Origin: Kutzneria sp. CA-103260
GTDB lineage: Bacteria; Actinomycetota; Actinomycetes; Mycobacteriales; Pseudonocardiaceae
Assembly (NCBI RefSeq): GCF_018263855.1
Contig: NZ_CP073318.1
Location: forward strand, 1,364,001-1,428,000
DNA: 64,000 nt
Direction of reading: 5' to 3'
Shown here piece by piece: positions 24,870-32,626 of the stretch. The notes under the pieces are model-generated. The model ran no database searches and was not told the origin of the DNA. It saw nothing but the letters and a program-made list of their open reading frames with translations. Each line of letters starts with the position of its first letter. Position 1 is the first letter of the stretch. The position numbers were made by a program, and so were the translations under genes.

Positions 24870-26089
24870 GCGAGCACCTCCATGCGCAGGCCGGGGCCGG
24901 GGCCCATCGCCGGCCCCCGCAGATGCGGCACGCCCAGCTCCGGGTTCACGCAACGAAGGGACAGCCCGCTTAGCACCGCGGCGGTGATCATGCGCAGTTC
25001 GGTCATGGCGAGATCGGCGCCGAGGCAGCGCCGCACTCCGCCACCGAAGGGAAAGTACTGCTGGCTGGACGGCCGCCGGCCGAGAAACCGTTGCGGGTCA
25101 AAGCGATGCGGGTCGGAATAGGCGTCGCGGCGGCGGTGGGCGAGATAGATGCACGGCGTCAGGCGCGACCCGGCCGGCAGTTCCCGGCCGACCAGGTCGG
25201 AGGCGTCATCGAACACCCGGTTGCCGGCGATCATCGCCGGCGGGCTGAGCCGCAGCGACTCGTGGCACACCGCGTCCAGCAGCGGCGTCTCCCCGGCCTC
25301 GTCGCTGGCGGCCAGCTCGTCCAGCAGATCCCGGCGCACGTTCTCGTTCTGGTGCAGCCAGTACAACGTCCAGGCCAGCGCCGATGCGGTCGTCTCGTGG
25401 CCGGCGAACAACAGCGACACGAGCTGATCGCGGAGCTCGTCATCGTCCAGGACGCCGAGTGGAGTTCCGCCGGACAGCAGCAGGCCGGCGATGCTGCCGT
25501 CGCTGGCCCGAGTGCGAACGTGGGCGAGCAGCTCCCGGTCGATGGTTTCCCGCTGGCGCAGGAAAGTCCGCCACGGCGACGGCACCGCCGGGTGCAACCG
25601 GGCGTGCCGGTAGAGGAGCGTGCGCCGCCGTGAGCCGAGGGCACCCTCCACCCACTCGGTGAAGGAGCGGAGAAACACCGGGTCGGCGTCGCCGAGCACC
25701 ACCCGGCCGATGACCTTCAGTGTCACCGATCTCGTCCACGCCGGCAGGGTGATCACCGATCCCGGGGTGAGCCGGTCGATCTCGGCCCGGGCCGTGTCCA
25801 GCACCACCCCGCGCAGTCGGTCGCCGCGCAGGGCCGGGCCGATCGTCTTGCGGTAGGCGGTGTGGCGTGCGCCGTTGGCGAACAGCAGCGAGCGGGGCCC
25901 CACCAGCGGGCCCAGGGTGCTGGTGCCTTCCAAGCAGGCCCGCCGGTCGGCGCGAAAGATTCGGCCGACAGCTTCCGGGCTCGACACCAGCAGCCGACGT
26001 GGGGTCAGTGTGACGACGCCGTGCTGCTCGTCCAGGGAGTCCAGGAAGGACAGGGTCCGGAAGGCGAATCGCCGCTGGTTGGCGGTCAT
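24857..26089 (-). CDS. cytochrome P450 (diterpenoid cluster)
   Basis: The 410-aa P450 has the I-helix FAGHETTASALAW, the ExxR helix (VCHESLRLSPP) and the heme loop FGGGVRRCLGAD. The sequence, with YFPFGGG and the substrate-region pattern, resembles CYP families acting on terpenoids or fatty-acid-like substrates rather than the CYP105 type next door. Its ATG overlaps the terpene cyclase stop (ATGA) and its end overlaps the UbiA-family start, so cyclase, P450, UbiA protein and the second P450 form one transcript. Confidence 0.9.
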   Translation of the reverse strand: MTANQRRFAFRTLSFLDSLDEQHGVVTLTPRRLLVSSPEAVGRIFRADRRACLEGTSTLGPLVGPRSLLFANGARHTAYRKTIGPALRGDRLRGVVLDTARAEIDRLTPGSVITLPAWTRSVTLKVIGRVVLGDADPVFLRSFTEWVEGALGSRRRTLLYRHARLHPAVPSPWRTFLRQRETIDRELLAHVRTRASDGSIAGLLLSGGTPLGVLDDDELRDQLVSLLFAGHETTASALAWTLYWLHQNENVRRDLLDELAASDEAGETPLLDAVCHESLRLSPPAMIAGNRVFDDASDLVGRELPAGSRLTPCIYLAHRRRDAYSDPHRFDPQRFLGRRPSSQQYFPFGGGVRRCLGADLAMTELRMITAAVLSGLSLRCVNPELGVPHLRGPAMGPGPGLRMEVLACRR

Positions 26090-27474
26090 CGGGCGTGGGC
26101 CAAGGTTGCGAGGTGAAGCGTGGCCCGCCGATTCGCCGCGATGACGTTCACCGGGGCGTACAGGTCCTTGTCGTGCCACAGCGGATCGGGTTGGCCGTCG
26201 CGGTCCTCGCGCCGTAGGAATTCGCAGCCGCGGGCCACCGCTCCAGGGGATCCGTTGGTGTGCAACAGGATTTGCACAGCGTAGCTGGTCTCCTCGTCGG
26301 TGCCGCGCCACCGGCCCCACGAACCGTCCGCGCGCTGGGTCGCCAGCACCCATCGACCGGCGCGTTCGACGGCCTCCGTGGCGCCCGGCTGGCCGGACCG
26401 GGCCAGCGCCGCGACACAGCACTGCGTGGCGTAGTACGGCGACGCATGCCACTTGTCCCACCAGCTGCCGTCCGGTTCCTGAAGGGCGACCAACCACCGA
26501 GCCACCTTGGCAATCGCGGCCTCGTGTCGCGCTCCCCGCGTCGGATCCGCGATCAGCGCATCCAGAACGTGGGCGTTGGTGCTGGTCGACGGCGAGCGCT
26601 CGCCGAGGAAGCACTGGAAGTAGTCGGTGGTTTCGTACCGCCACAGGCACTCGCTCGACACCGGGCTGCCCAGCTTGGCCAGGGCATAGAGCACCGCCGC
26701 CGTGTCGTCGGCGTCGGCCGGCAGACCCGGCGCGGCCGGTGCGCCGTCCGGACCGCAGGCCGCGCGCAGCTCGTCGATGATCTGTGGGGACACGAGATGG
26801 GCCAGGCCGGCGTCGGCCATGGCCGCGGCGATCCAGGCGTTCTCGAAGACCGTGATGGGGCAGATGCCCGGCACCGGGCCGCCGTGACGGGCCTGCATGG
26901 CCTCCAGGTTGGCCGGGGCCGGACCGTCGCCGAGCCAGGCCGCGGTGGCGGCGGCGGAACCGCAGACCAGGCCGTGCTCGGGAGCCACGCCGGCAGCGGC
27001 GACGGCGGCCGGGCCGAGGAATTCCAAGGAGTGCCAGAGCTTCGCCGGCGGGGGAGTGCCCGCGGCCGCCCGCGCGCGGAGCGCGGTGAGCAGCGAGGAG
27101 TCGATCCCGGCCGGCAACCCGAGCCGGCGCGGCCAGCCGGCCTCGTCCAGGTGCCGGTTGATGTCCTCGACCAGTTGCGGCACAAGGACTTCCGCGGCGA
27201 TGGTGTCGGGGATGGCGCGGTCGTTCCAGTCGAACAGCACGTGCAGCCCGCGCATCGCCGCGTCCCGGGTCTCCGGGCTCCGCAGCAGCGCCTCGGTGGC
27301 GCTCAGCGTCGGCACCACGCCGTATCCGTCGGGCTGGCCCCAGGCCCCGTTCGGCTGTTGCTCGGCCAGTAGGAACCGCACGCGGTCGGCGTGGCCGCCC
27401 AGCCAGGGTGCGAGACTGACCATTCGGGCCGTTTCGTAGATCGACGGAGTGGTCTGGCCATAGGGGTCGGCCAC
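26086..27474 (-). CDS. class II terpene cyclase (DxDD type, copalyl diphosphate synthase-like)
   Basis: The 462-aa alpha/alpha-barrel protein carries the protonating aspartates DADD at 254-257 within LPADADDTAAVLYAL. It also has repeated squalene-cyclase/prenyltransferase (QW-like) segments such as QEPDGSWWDKWHASPYYAT and TQRADGSWGRW. This is the pattern of bacterial class II diterpene cyclases that turn GGPP into copalyl-type diphosphates. I chose GTG 27474, five bases after GGGAGG, over TTG 27477. It heads the leftward operon and is divergent from the GGPP synthase gene that supplies its substrate. Product stereochemistry cannot be read from sequence. Confidence 0.88.
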   Translation of the reverse strand: MADPYGQTTPSIYETARMVSLAPWLGGHADRVRFLLAEQQPNGAWGQPDGYGVVPTLSATEALLRSPETRDAAMRGLHVLFDWNDRAIPDTIAAEVLVPQLVEDINRHLDEAGWPRRLGLPAGIDSSLLTALRARAAAGTPPPAKLWHSLEFLGPAAVAAAGVAPEHGLVCGSAAATAAWLGDGPAPANLEAMQARHGGPVPGICPITVFENAWIAAAMADAGLAHLVSPQIIDELRAACGPDGAPAAPGLPADADDTAAVLYALAKLGSPVSSECLWRYETTDYFQCFLGERSPSTSTNAHVLDALIADPTRGARHEAAIAKVARWLVALQEPDGSWWDKWHASPYYATQCCVAALARSGQPGATEAVERAGRWVLATQRADGSWGRWRGTDEETSYAVQILLHTNGSPGAVARGCEFLRREDRDGQPDPLWHDKDLYAPVNVIAANRRATLHLATLAHAR

Positions 27475-27574
27475 CAAGTCCTCCCAGCAAATGATTGGTG
27501 CCCAGTAAAAGATTGACGCGTTATCCCCATCGGCCGGAGCGTATGGGTGAAAGCGCGGACACCACCATCATTTG

Positions 27575-27621
27575 TGGCCGAACGGCTACTGTGCGGCTGA
27601 GCCGATCGGACCGTTCGGCCA
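27575..27621. promoter_or_regulatory. inverted repeat in the divergent promoter of the terpenoid cluster
   Basis: A perfect 11-bp inverted repeat (TGGCCGAACGG / CCGTTCGGCCA) with a 25-nt spacer lies in the 214-bp region between the cyclase and GGPP synthase genes. It is well placed to control both transcripts. No regulator gene lies in the cluster, so the binding protein is unknown. A leader hairpin is an alternative. Confidence 0.5.
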
Positions 27622-27688
27622 AGCGCTATTGCCAGCCTGCCGGGGCCGGGCACGATGGCGACAACGGCCCCTCGGAACGGTGGATCGC

Positions 27689-28669
27689 ATGCTGACCCAA
27701 CCCCTTCTCGCCCTGGCGGCAATTGATCGGGAGCTGTTCCAGTCGACGATGACGACGGCCGGCCGATGCCCCGAACCGGGTCTCGACGCCGGGCTGCGCC
27801 CGCTGCTGGCCCGGCCCGGCAAACGCCTTCGTCCGGCGCTGGTGTTCGCGATGGCGGCCTGCGGTTCCGAGCCTGATCGGATCGCCGCCGCGAAATGCGC
27901 CGCCGCGCTGGAGTTGACGCACCTCAGCTCGCTGATCCACGACGACCTGATCGACCGGGCCGAGTCCCGTGGCGACCTGCCCACGCTGCACACCAGCGCC
28001 GGGCTGGCCGCCGCGGTGGTCGGCGGCGACTACCTGATCGCCGTGGCCGGTCGGCTGGTCACCGAGGTGTCGGCCGAGGCCGCGCTGATCTGGCACCAGG
28101 CCTACGCCGACCTCTGCGTCGGCCAGGCCCGCGAACTGGCCAACAGCCACCGGACCGACGTCACGACCGTCGACTACCTGGCCGCCATTCGCGGTAAGAC
28201 GGCAGCGCTGATGGCCGCCTCCTGCCGGCTCGGCGCCCTGTGCGGCGGCCTCGGGCCGGCCGAGGTCGAGGCCGCCGCCCGTTTCGGCGAGGCCTTCGGC
28301 ATGGTGTTCCAGCTGGTCGACGACCTGATGGACGTGGTCGCCACGGCCGACTCGTGGGGCAAGCCGGTGGGCCAGGACGTGCCCAACGGGGTGTACACGG
28401 CGGCGGTGATCGCCGCGCTGGAACACGCCGACGAGCGGTTCCAGCGGCTGTTCGGGCCGTCGATGACTCCGGCGCAGGTCGACCTCGTCCTGGACCGGGC
28501 CCGCCGGATTGGCACCGGGCCGGTGCTCGACCTGATCGACGGCTACGTCCGCGAGGCCGGCCGCGAGTTGGCGGCGCTGCCGGCTGCCCCGGCACTGGCC
28601 GACCTCCCGAACACCTATGTCACAAAGACCCTTGGCCGCGCTGTGATCGTCACGGAACGGGTGTCATGA
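27689..28669 (+). CDS. polyprenyl diphosphate synthase, probably GGPP synthase
   Basis: The 326-aa trans-isoprenyl diphosphate synthase has the first aspartate-rich motif IHDDLIDRAESRGD (Asp85, Asp86, Asp89) and the second QLVDDLMD (Asp211, 212, 215). It also has the KRLRPAL and GKTAALMAA substrate-binding segments. The context with a class II diterpene cyclase suggests geranylgeranyl diphosphate as product; chain length is inferred, not shown. ATG 27689 gives a typical N-terminus, whereas the longer in-frame extension runs through the divergent promoter. Its stop overlaps the start of a P450 gene (ATGA). Confidence 0.9.
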   Translation: MLTQPLLALAAIDRELFQSTMTTAGRCPEPGLDAGLRPLLARPGKRLRPALVFAMAACGSEPDRIAAAKCAAALELTHLSSLIHDDLIDRAESRGDLPTLHTSAGLAAAVVGGDYLIAVAGRLVTEVSAEAALIWHQAYADLCVGQARELANSHRTDVTTVDYLAAIRGKTAALMAASCRLGALCGGLGPAEVEAAARFGEAFGMVFQLVDDLMDVVATADSWGKPVGQDVPNGVYTAAVIAALEHADERFQRLFGPSMTPAQVDLVLDRARRIGTGPVLDLIDGYVREAGRELAALPAAPALADLPNTYVTKTLGRAVIVTERVS

Positions 28670-29991
28670 AACCGAACTCGATGCCGGGTGCCGTGCCATT
28701 GCTCGGGCACCTGCCGGCGCTGGCCCGCCGTCCGCTGGAATTCCTTCGTGCGGCCCAGGCGCAGCGCGACGTCGTTCTGCTCCGACTGGGCGTCGAAAAG
28801 GTCTATTTCGTCAACCAGCCGGAGCAGCTGCGCACACTATTGGTCACCGATCCCGGCCGATTCGACAAGGGCGTGCAGTTCGAGAAGGCCGCCGCGGTGA
28901 TCGGAAACAGCCTGCCGGTCTCGGCCGGCGCGTTCCACCGGCGCCAGCGGAAAATGATCAGGCCGGCATTCCTGCAAGCCCGGCTGCGCGAGTACTTCGA
29001 CGTGATGCGGGACTGCGCGGAGACGGCGGTCGGGCAGTGGTCGGCCGACACCGACATCACCGCGGCGCTGCGAGACGTCGTCGGCGCGATCACCGCGAGA
29101 ACCCTGTTCTCACCGGACTTTCCGGACGACGAGCGCAGGGAGCTCACCGGTCTGATCGATGCGCTGGACAAGGGAGTCGCGCTGCGCGTGCTGGACCCGA
29201 CCGGCCTGGCCGGTCGGCTGCCGCTGCCGGTGAACCGGCGGTTCGAACAGGCCCGCGCCCGCACTCACGAGCTGATGGAGGCGTTCATCGCGCGGTACCG
29301 CGAGCGCGGCGACGACCGGCATGACCTGATGTCCACGCTGCTGGCCGCCCGCGACGACGGCCAGCTCATGCCCGACCGGCAGATCCGCGACGAGGCGATC
29401 GCCATCCTGCAGGCCGGTTTCGAGACCACGGCGCGGGCGCTGTGCTGGGCCTGCCACGCGCTCGGCGAACACCCCGAGATGCAGCGCCGGGTGGGCGACG
29501 AGGTGTCCGAAGGTCCGCTCGGCTACGACGACCTGCCGCGGCTGGACCTCACCCGCCGGGTGGTCACCGAGGCGCTGCGGCTGTATCCGCCGCTGTACCT
29601 GATGACCCGCCGGGCGATCGAGGACGTCCAGATCGGCGGTCACACCATTCCCAGCGGCAGCACGGTGTTGTTCTCGCCCTACGCCCTGCACCACGATCCG
29701 GCGATCTATCCCGACCCGGAGCGGTTCGACCCCGACCGCTGGCTGCCGGACGCCCGGCCCGAGATCCAGGGCGTGACCTACCTGCCGTTCGGCGCCGGCC
29801 TGCGCAACTGCCTGGGCGAGCAGTTCGCCATGATGGAACTGGTGGTCGTGCTGAGTGCGCTGATGCGGCGGTGGTCGCTGGAGCGGATCCCCACTGTGGC
29901 CGTGCGGCCCAAACTGTCGTTCGTGCTCGCTCCCAGCGCCACCGGGGTTCGGCTCAGTCTTCCGGCTGCCAGCGGTATTTCCGCATGTTGA
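28666..29991 (+). CDS. cytochrome P450 (diterpenoid cluster)
   Basis: The 441-aa P450 begins with a proline-rich hinge (PNSMPGAVPLLGHLPAL) without a membrane anchor. It has the I-helix AGFETTARAL, the ExxR helix VTEALRLYPPLY and the heme motif FGAGLRNCLGEQ. These features resemble CYP102/CYP110/CYP4-like bacterial P450s, a third distinct type within this cluster. It is co-transcribed with the GGPP synthase. Its 3' end overlaps the convergent alkyltransferase-like gene by 38 nt. Confidence 0.9.
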   Translation: MKPNSMPGAVPLLGHLPALARRPLEFLRAAQAQRDVVLLRLGVEKVYFVNQPEQLRTLLVTDPGRFDKGVQFEKAAAVIGNSLPVSAGAFHRRQRKMIRPAFLQARLREYFDVMRDCAETAVGQWSADTDITAALRDVVGAITARTLFSPDFPDDERRELTGLIDALDKGVALRVLDPTGLAGRLPLPVNRRFEQARARTHELMEAFIARYRERGDDRHDLMSTLLAARDDGQLMPDRQIRDEAIAILQAGFETTARALCWACHALGEHPEMQRRVGDEVSEGPLGYDDLPRLDLTRRVVTEALRLYPPLYLMTRRAIEDVQIGGHTIPSGSTVLFSPYALHHDPAIYPDPERFDPDRWLPDARPEIQGVTYLPFGAGLRNCLGEQFAMMELVVVLSALMRRWSLERIPTVAVRPKLSFVLAPSATGVRLSLPAASGISAC

Positions 29992-30247
29992 TCCGCTGGC
30001 CGTCGGCCAGCACGCCCTCGGCCCGCAGCCGGGCCAGCTGCTCGTGGGCGATCTGCGGGGCGGGCGTGCCGTTGGCCCGCAGAATCCGGTGCCACGGCAG
30101 GTCGTGGCCGTCCTCGGAGAGCATCGCGCCCACCATTCGCGGGCTGGGGGCGCCGACCATGGCCGCGATGTCGCCGTAGGTCGACACCCGGCCGGGCGGC
30201 ACGTCCTTGATCGCTTCGCGCATCCGCTCGTGCAACGCCTCGTCCAT
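29954..30247 (-). CDS. alkyltransferase-like protein (ATL, MGMT family)
   Basis: The 97-aa protein is the DNA-binding domain of the O6-methylguanine-DNA methyltransferase family (PPGRVSTYGDIA, then PRMVGAMLSEDG). The active-site PCHR is PWHR here, with Trp replacing the acceptor Cys. ATL proteins of this kind bind O6-alkylguanine without repairing it and flag it for nucleotide excision repair. The ATG lies inside a 13-bp hairpin and a CATAAT sequence 7 nt upstream suggests a leaderless transcript. Confidence 0.9.
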   Translation of the reverse strand: MDEALHERMREAIKDVPPGRVSTYGDIAAMVGAPSPRMVGAMLSEDGHDLPWHRILRANGTPAPQIAHEQLARLRAEGVLADGQRINMRKYRWQPED

Positions 30248-30272
30248 GCGGGCGATTATGCCCGCATGGACG
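30241..30272. repeat. 13-bp perfect inverted repeat over the ATL start codon
   Basis: CGTCCATGCGGGC (30241-30253) and its exact complement (30260-30272) flank a 6-nt loop, in the 43-bp gap between the M64 peptidase stop and the ATL start. It could terminate the peptidase transcript, act as an operator or hide the ATL start codon. It lacks a T-tract. Confidence 0.5.
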
Positions 30273-30290
30273 AGGACGCGTGTGATTGGC

Positions 30291-32549
30291 TCACAGACCG
30301 GAGCACTGCCCGATCGCCCCGCCGCGCACGGTGTTCGGCGCGGCGATGTTGCTCGGTGCGGGCGCGTTCCCGGCACAGCTCAGCGCGCCGGTGACCGCCA
30401 CGCCGGCCACCACCGGCTGCCGCGCGCCGGTGTGGTTGCCGGACAACACAAGCGCGCCGTCCACGCGACCGCCGACGATCGTCACGTCCTGCGTGACGCC
30501 GGTGATGGACGCGGCCCCGTGCACGGTGGTGTCGAGCAGTTCCACCGCGTTGGCGTTGCTCGCGCTGACGCCACCGGTGATCGTCGAGCCCGTGGCGACC
30601 AGTGACGCGCCCGGCGACACCACGATCGCGCCGGTGACACTGGCGTGGTCGAGGCAGGTGACGCCGTCGGTGACCACCAGCGCGCCGCTGTGCTGGCCGG
30701 TGATCGTCTTGGTGCAGGCCGGCGGGGCCGGCAGCAGGTTCACCTGGAAACTCTTGGCCGCCCCGGTGTTGCCGGCCGCGTCGGTGGTGCGGTACTCGAT
30801 GGTGTGCTGGCCGTAGCTGGGGGTCGCATCGTCCCAAGGGGACAGTCGCGGCTTGCCCAGCTTGCCGTAGACGAGATGGTCGATCTCGGTGCCGCTGGGC
30901 GTGAAGTGCCACGGCTGGGTCGAGTCCGTGGGCCAGCCGAAGTAGTTGAACCAGCCGTCGCCGTCGGTGCGGAACTCGCTGACCAGCGAGCCGGTCCTGT
31001 CGTCGGCGGCCGTCAGCCGCATGTCGAACGGTCCATTGTAGACGTACTCGGAGGTGCCGTCGGCCTTCTTGACGCTGAGCAGGGCGTTGGACAACTGGTA
31101 GGAGGTGGACGGATCCGTCGCGTCCACGGTCCAGCTGCGGGACTTGCCGCCGACCGTGGCGGTCAGCGTGTGCGAGCCGGTCAGCTTGAGGTTCTTGAGG
31201 TCCACGTCGTTGGCCGTGGTGGCCAGCGGGTTGCCGTCCAGCGCCCATCGCACCGGTACGACCTGGTTGGTCGGGTGTGTGGTGTCGGCGAACACGACCT
31301 CGTCCGCGCCGATCGGGCGGTCCGTCTCGGTGGTGTCGGCGAAGTCCACCGCCGTGGTCGTCGGCGGCGTCTTGACCGCCGTGTCCACGGTCCAGGTGTG
31401 CGTGTTGGTCAGCGCCTGCTTGATCACCGGGTCACGCACGAAATCCGTCGGGTCGGTGACCGTCGCGGTGAGCTTGTGCTTGCCCGCCTTGAGGTTCAGC
31501 GTCCGCAGGTCCAGCTGCTGGCCGTTCGCCGACAGCGCTTGGCCGTCCAGGCTCCAGGCGATCGTGAGCTGGTGGCTGTTCGGGTGCATCGGCTCGGCGA
31601 ACACCACCCGGTCCGCGCCGATCGGCTGGGCGGTCGGCGTGGTGTCCTGCACGATGCTGGTCTTGGCCGAGATCGACTTGACCATGTCCTCGCGGCCGAC
31701 CTGGTCGTAGTAGTAGCCCAGGGTCTTCATGATGGAGTGCGCGCTGGGCCGCCACACGCCGCTGCTGCTGTACATGCCCGACTCGTAGCGGCCGATCGTG
31801 CCGCCGGCCTCGCTCGGCTCGCCCAGCCAGCGCCACCACTTCTTCTGCTGTTGGGCCATCTGCTGCTCGGTGAGCAGCGTGTGGTGCACCGAGTCCGGCT
31901 CGCCGCCGGTGTAGGCGTCGCCGCGCACACCCCGGGCGTAGTAGTCATACTCGTCCTGCAGCCCGCCCAGCGAGTGACCCAGCTCGTGCGGCGTGATCAG
32001 CGAGGACATCGCGTTGCCGCCGGAGGCCGTCGCGTACGTGCCGCCGATGCCGCCGTAGGTGGTGCTGTTGGCGATGCCCAGGATCTGCCGGTTGGCCGCG
32101 GTGGTGCCGGGCACGAGGTTCGCGTACGCCGTCGCCGCGTTCTCGTCCATGTACAGGCCGCGCTGCACGCCCTGCGGGTCGCAGCCCGACCAGAACTCCA
32201 TGTGCAGCGGGGTGTTCCGCTGGGGCGAGGTGATGTCCGGGTCGCAGCTCACGCCCGACACCGACGACGGAATCTCCACCGTGTAGACGTTCATGTAGTT
32301 GCGGTACGACTTGAACGGCTCGAAGGTGAACAGCACATTCATGTGCTTGTCCACGTCGGCGCGGAACTTGGGCATGTCCGCGGCCGTGTAGCCGTCGCCG
32401 AGGATCACCAGGTTGAAGCGCTGGGCCGGGTCGCCGGTGACCCGGATCGGCACCACCGTCCCGGTAGGGGTGTCCGCCTGGGCGGCCACGGGTAACGGCA
32501 GGAGGGCCAGGGCCGACGCCACGCCGGCGATGAGGATTCGTCTCAACAC
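30291..32549 (-). CDS. secreted M64-family metallopeptidase with Ig-like repeats and beta-helix tail
   Basis: The 752-aa protein starts with a signal peptide (about residues 1-26, ending VAAQA). The catalytic domain contains the zinc motif HELGHSLGGLQDEYD typical of peptidase family M64 (IgA peptidase-like). Two tandem Ig-like modules follow, each beginning PIGAD.VVFA and ending TWTVD or SWTVD. A C-terminal region of short Thr/Gly/Val repeats looks like a right-handed beta-helix. GTG 32549 is the likely start, giving VLRRILIAGV before the hydrophobic core, although no strong RBS is seen. The substrate is unknown; it probably digests extracellular protein. Confidence 0.87.
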   Translation of the reverse strand: MLRRILIAGVASALALLPLPVAAQADTPTGTVVPIRVTGDPAQRFNLVILGDGYTAADMPKFRADVDKHMNVLFTFEPFKSYRNYMNVYTVEIPSSVSGVSCDPDITSPQRNTPLHMEFWSGCDPQGVQRGLYMDENAATAYANLVPGTTAANRQILGIANSTTYGGIGGTYATASGGNAMSSLITPHELGHSLGGLQDEYDYYARGVRGDAYTGGEPDSVHHTLLTEQQMAQQQKKWWRWLGEPSEAGGTIGRYESGMYSSSGVWRPSAHSIMKTLGYYYDQVGREDMVKSISAKTSIVQDTTPTAQPIGADRVVFAEPMHPNSHQLTIAWSLDGQALSANGQQLDLRTLNLKAGKHKLTATVTDPTDFVRDPVIKQALTNTHTWTVDTAVKTPPTTTAVDFADTTETDRPIGADEVVFADTTHPTNQVVPVRWALDGNPLATTANDVDLKNLKLTGSHTLTATVGGKSRSWTVDATDPSTSYQLSNALLSVKKADGTSEYVYNGPFDMRLTAADDRTGSLVSEFRTDGDGWFNYFGWPTDSTQPWHFTPSGTEIDHLVYGKLGKPRLSPWDDATPSYGQHTIEYRTTDAAGNTGAAKSFQVNLLPAPPACTKTITGQHSGALVVTDGVTCLDHASVTGAIVVSPGASLVATGSTITGGVSASNANAVELLDTTVHGAASITGVTQDVTIVGGRVDGALVLSGNHTGARQPVVAGVAVTGALSCAGNAPAPSNIAAPNTVRGGAIGQCSGL

Positions 32550-32626
32550 CCGGCCGACGCTAGGAACCCGGTTGTGCCGCCACAAGGGCCGATGGTCGGC
32601 TTGTGCGGCCGATAGTGTGCCCGGTT

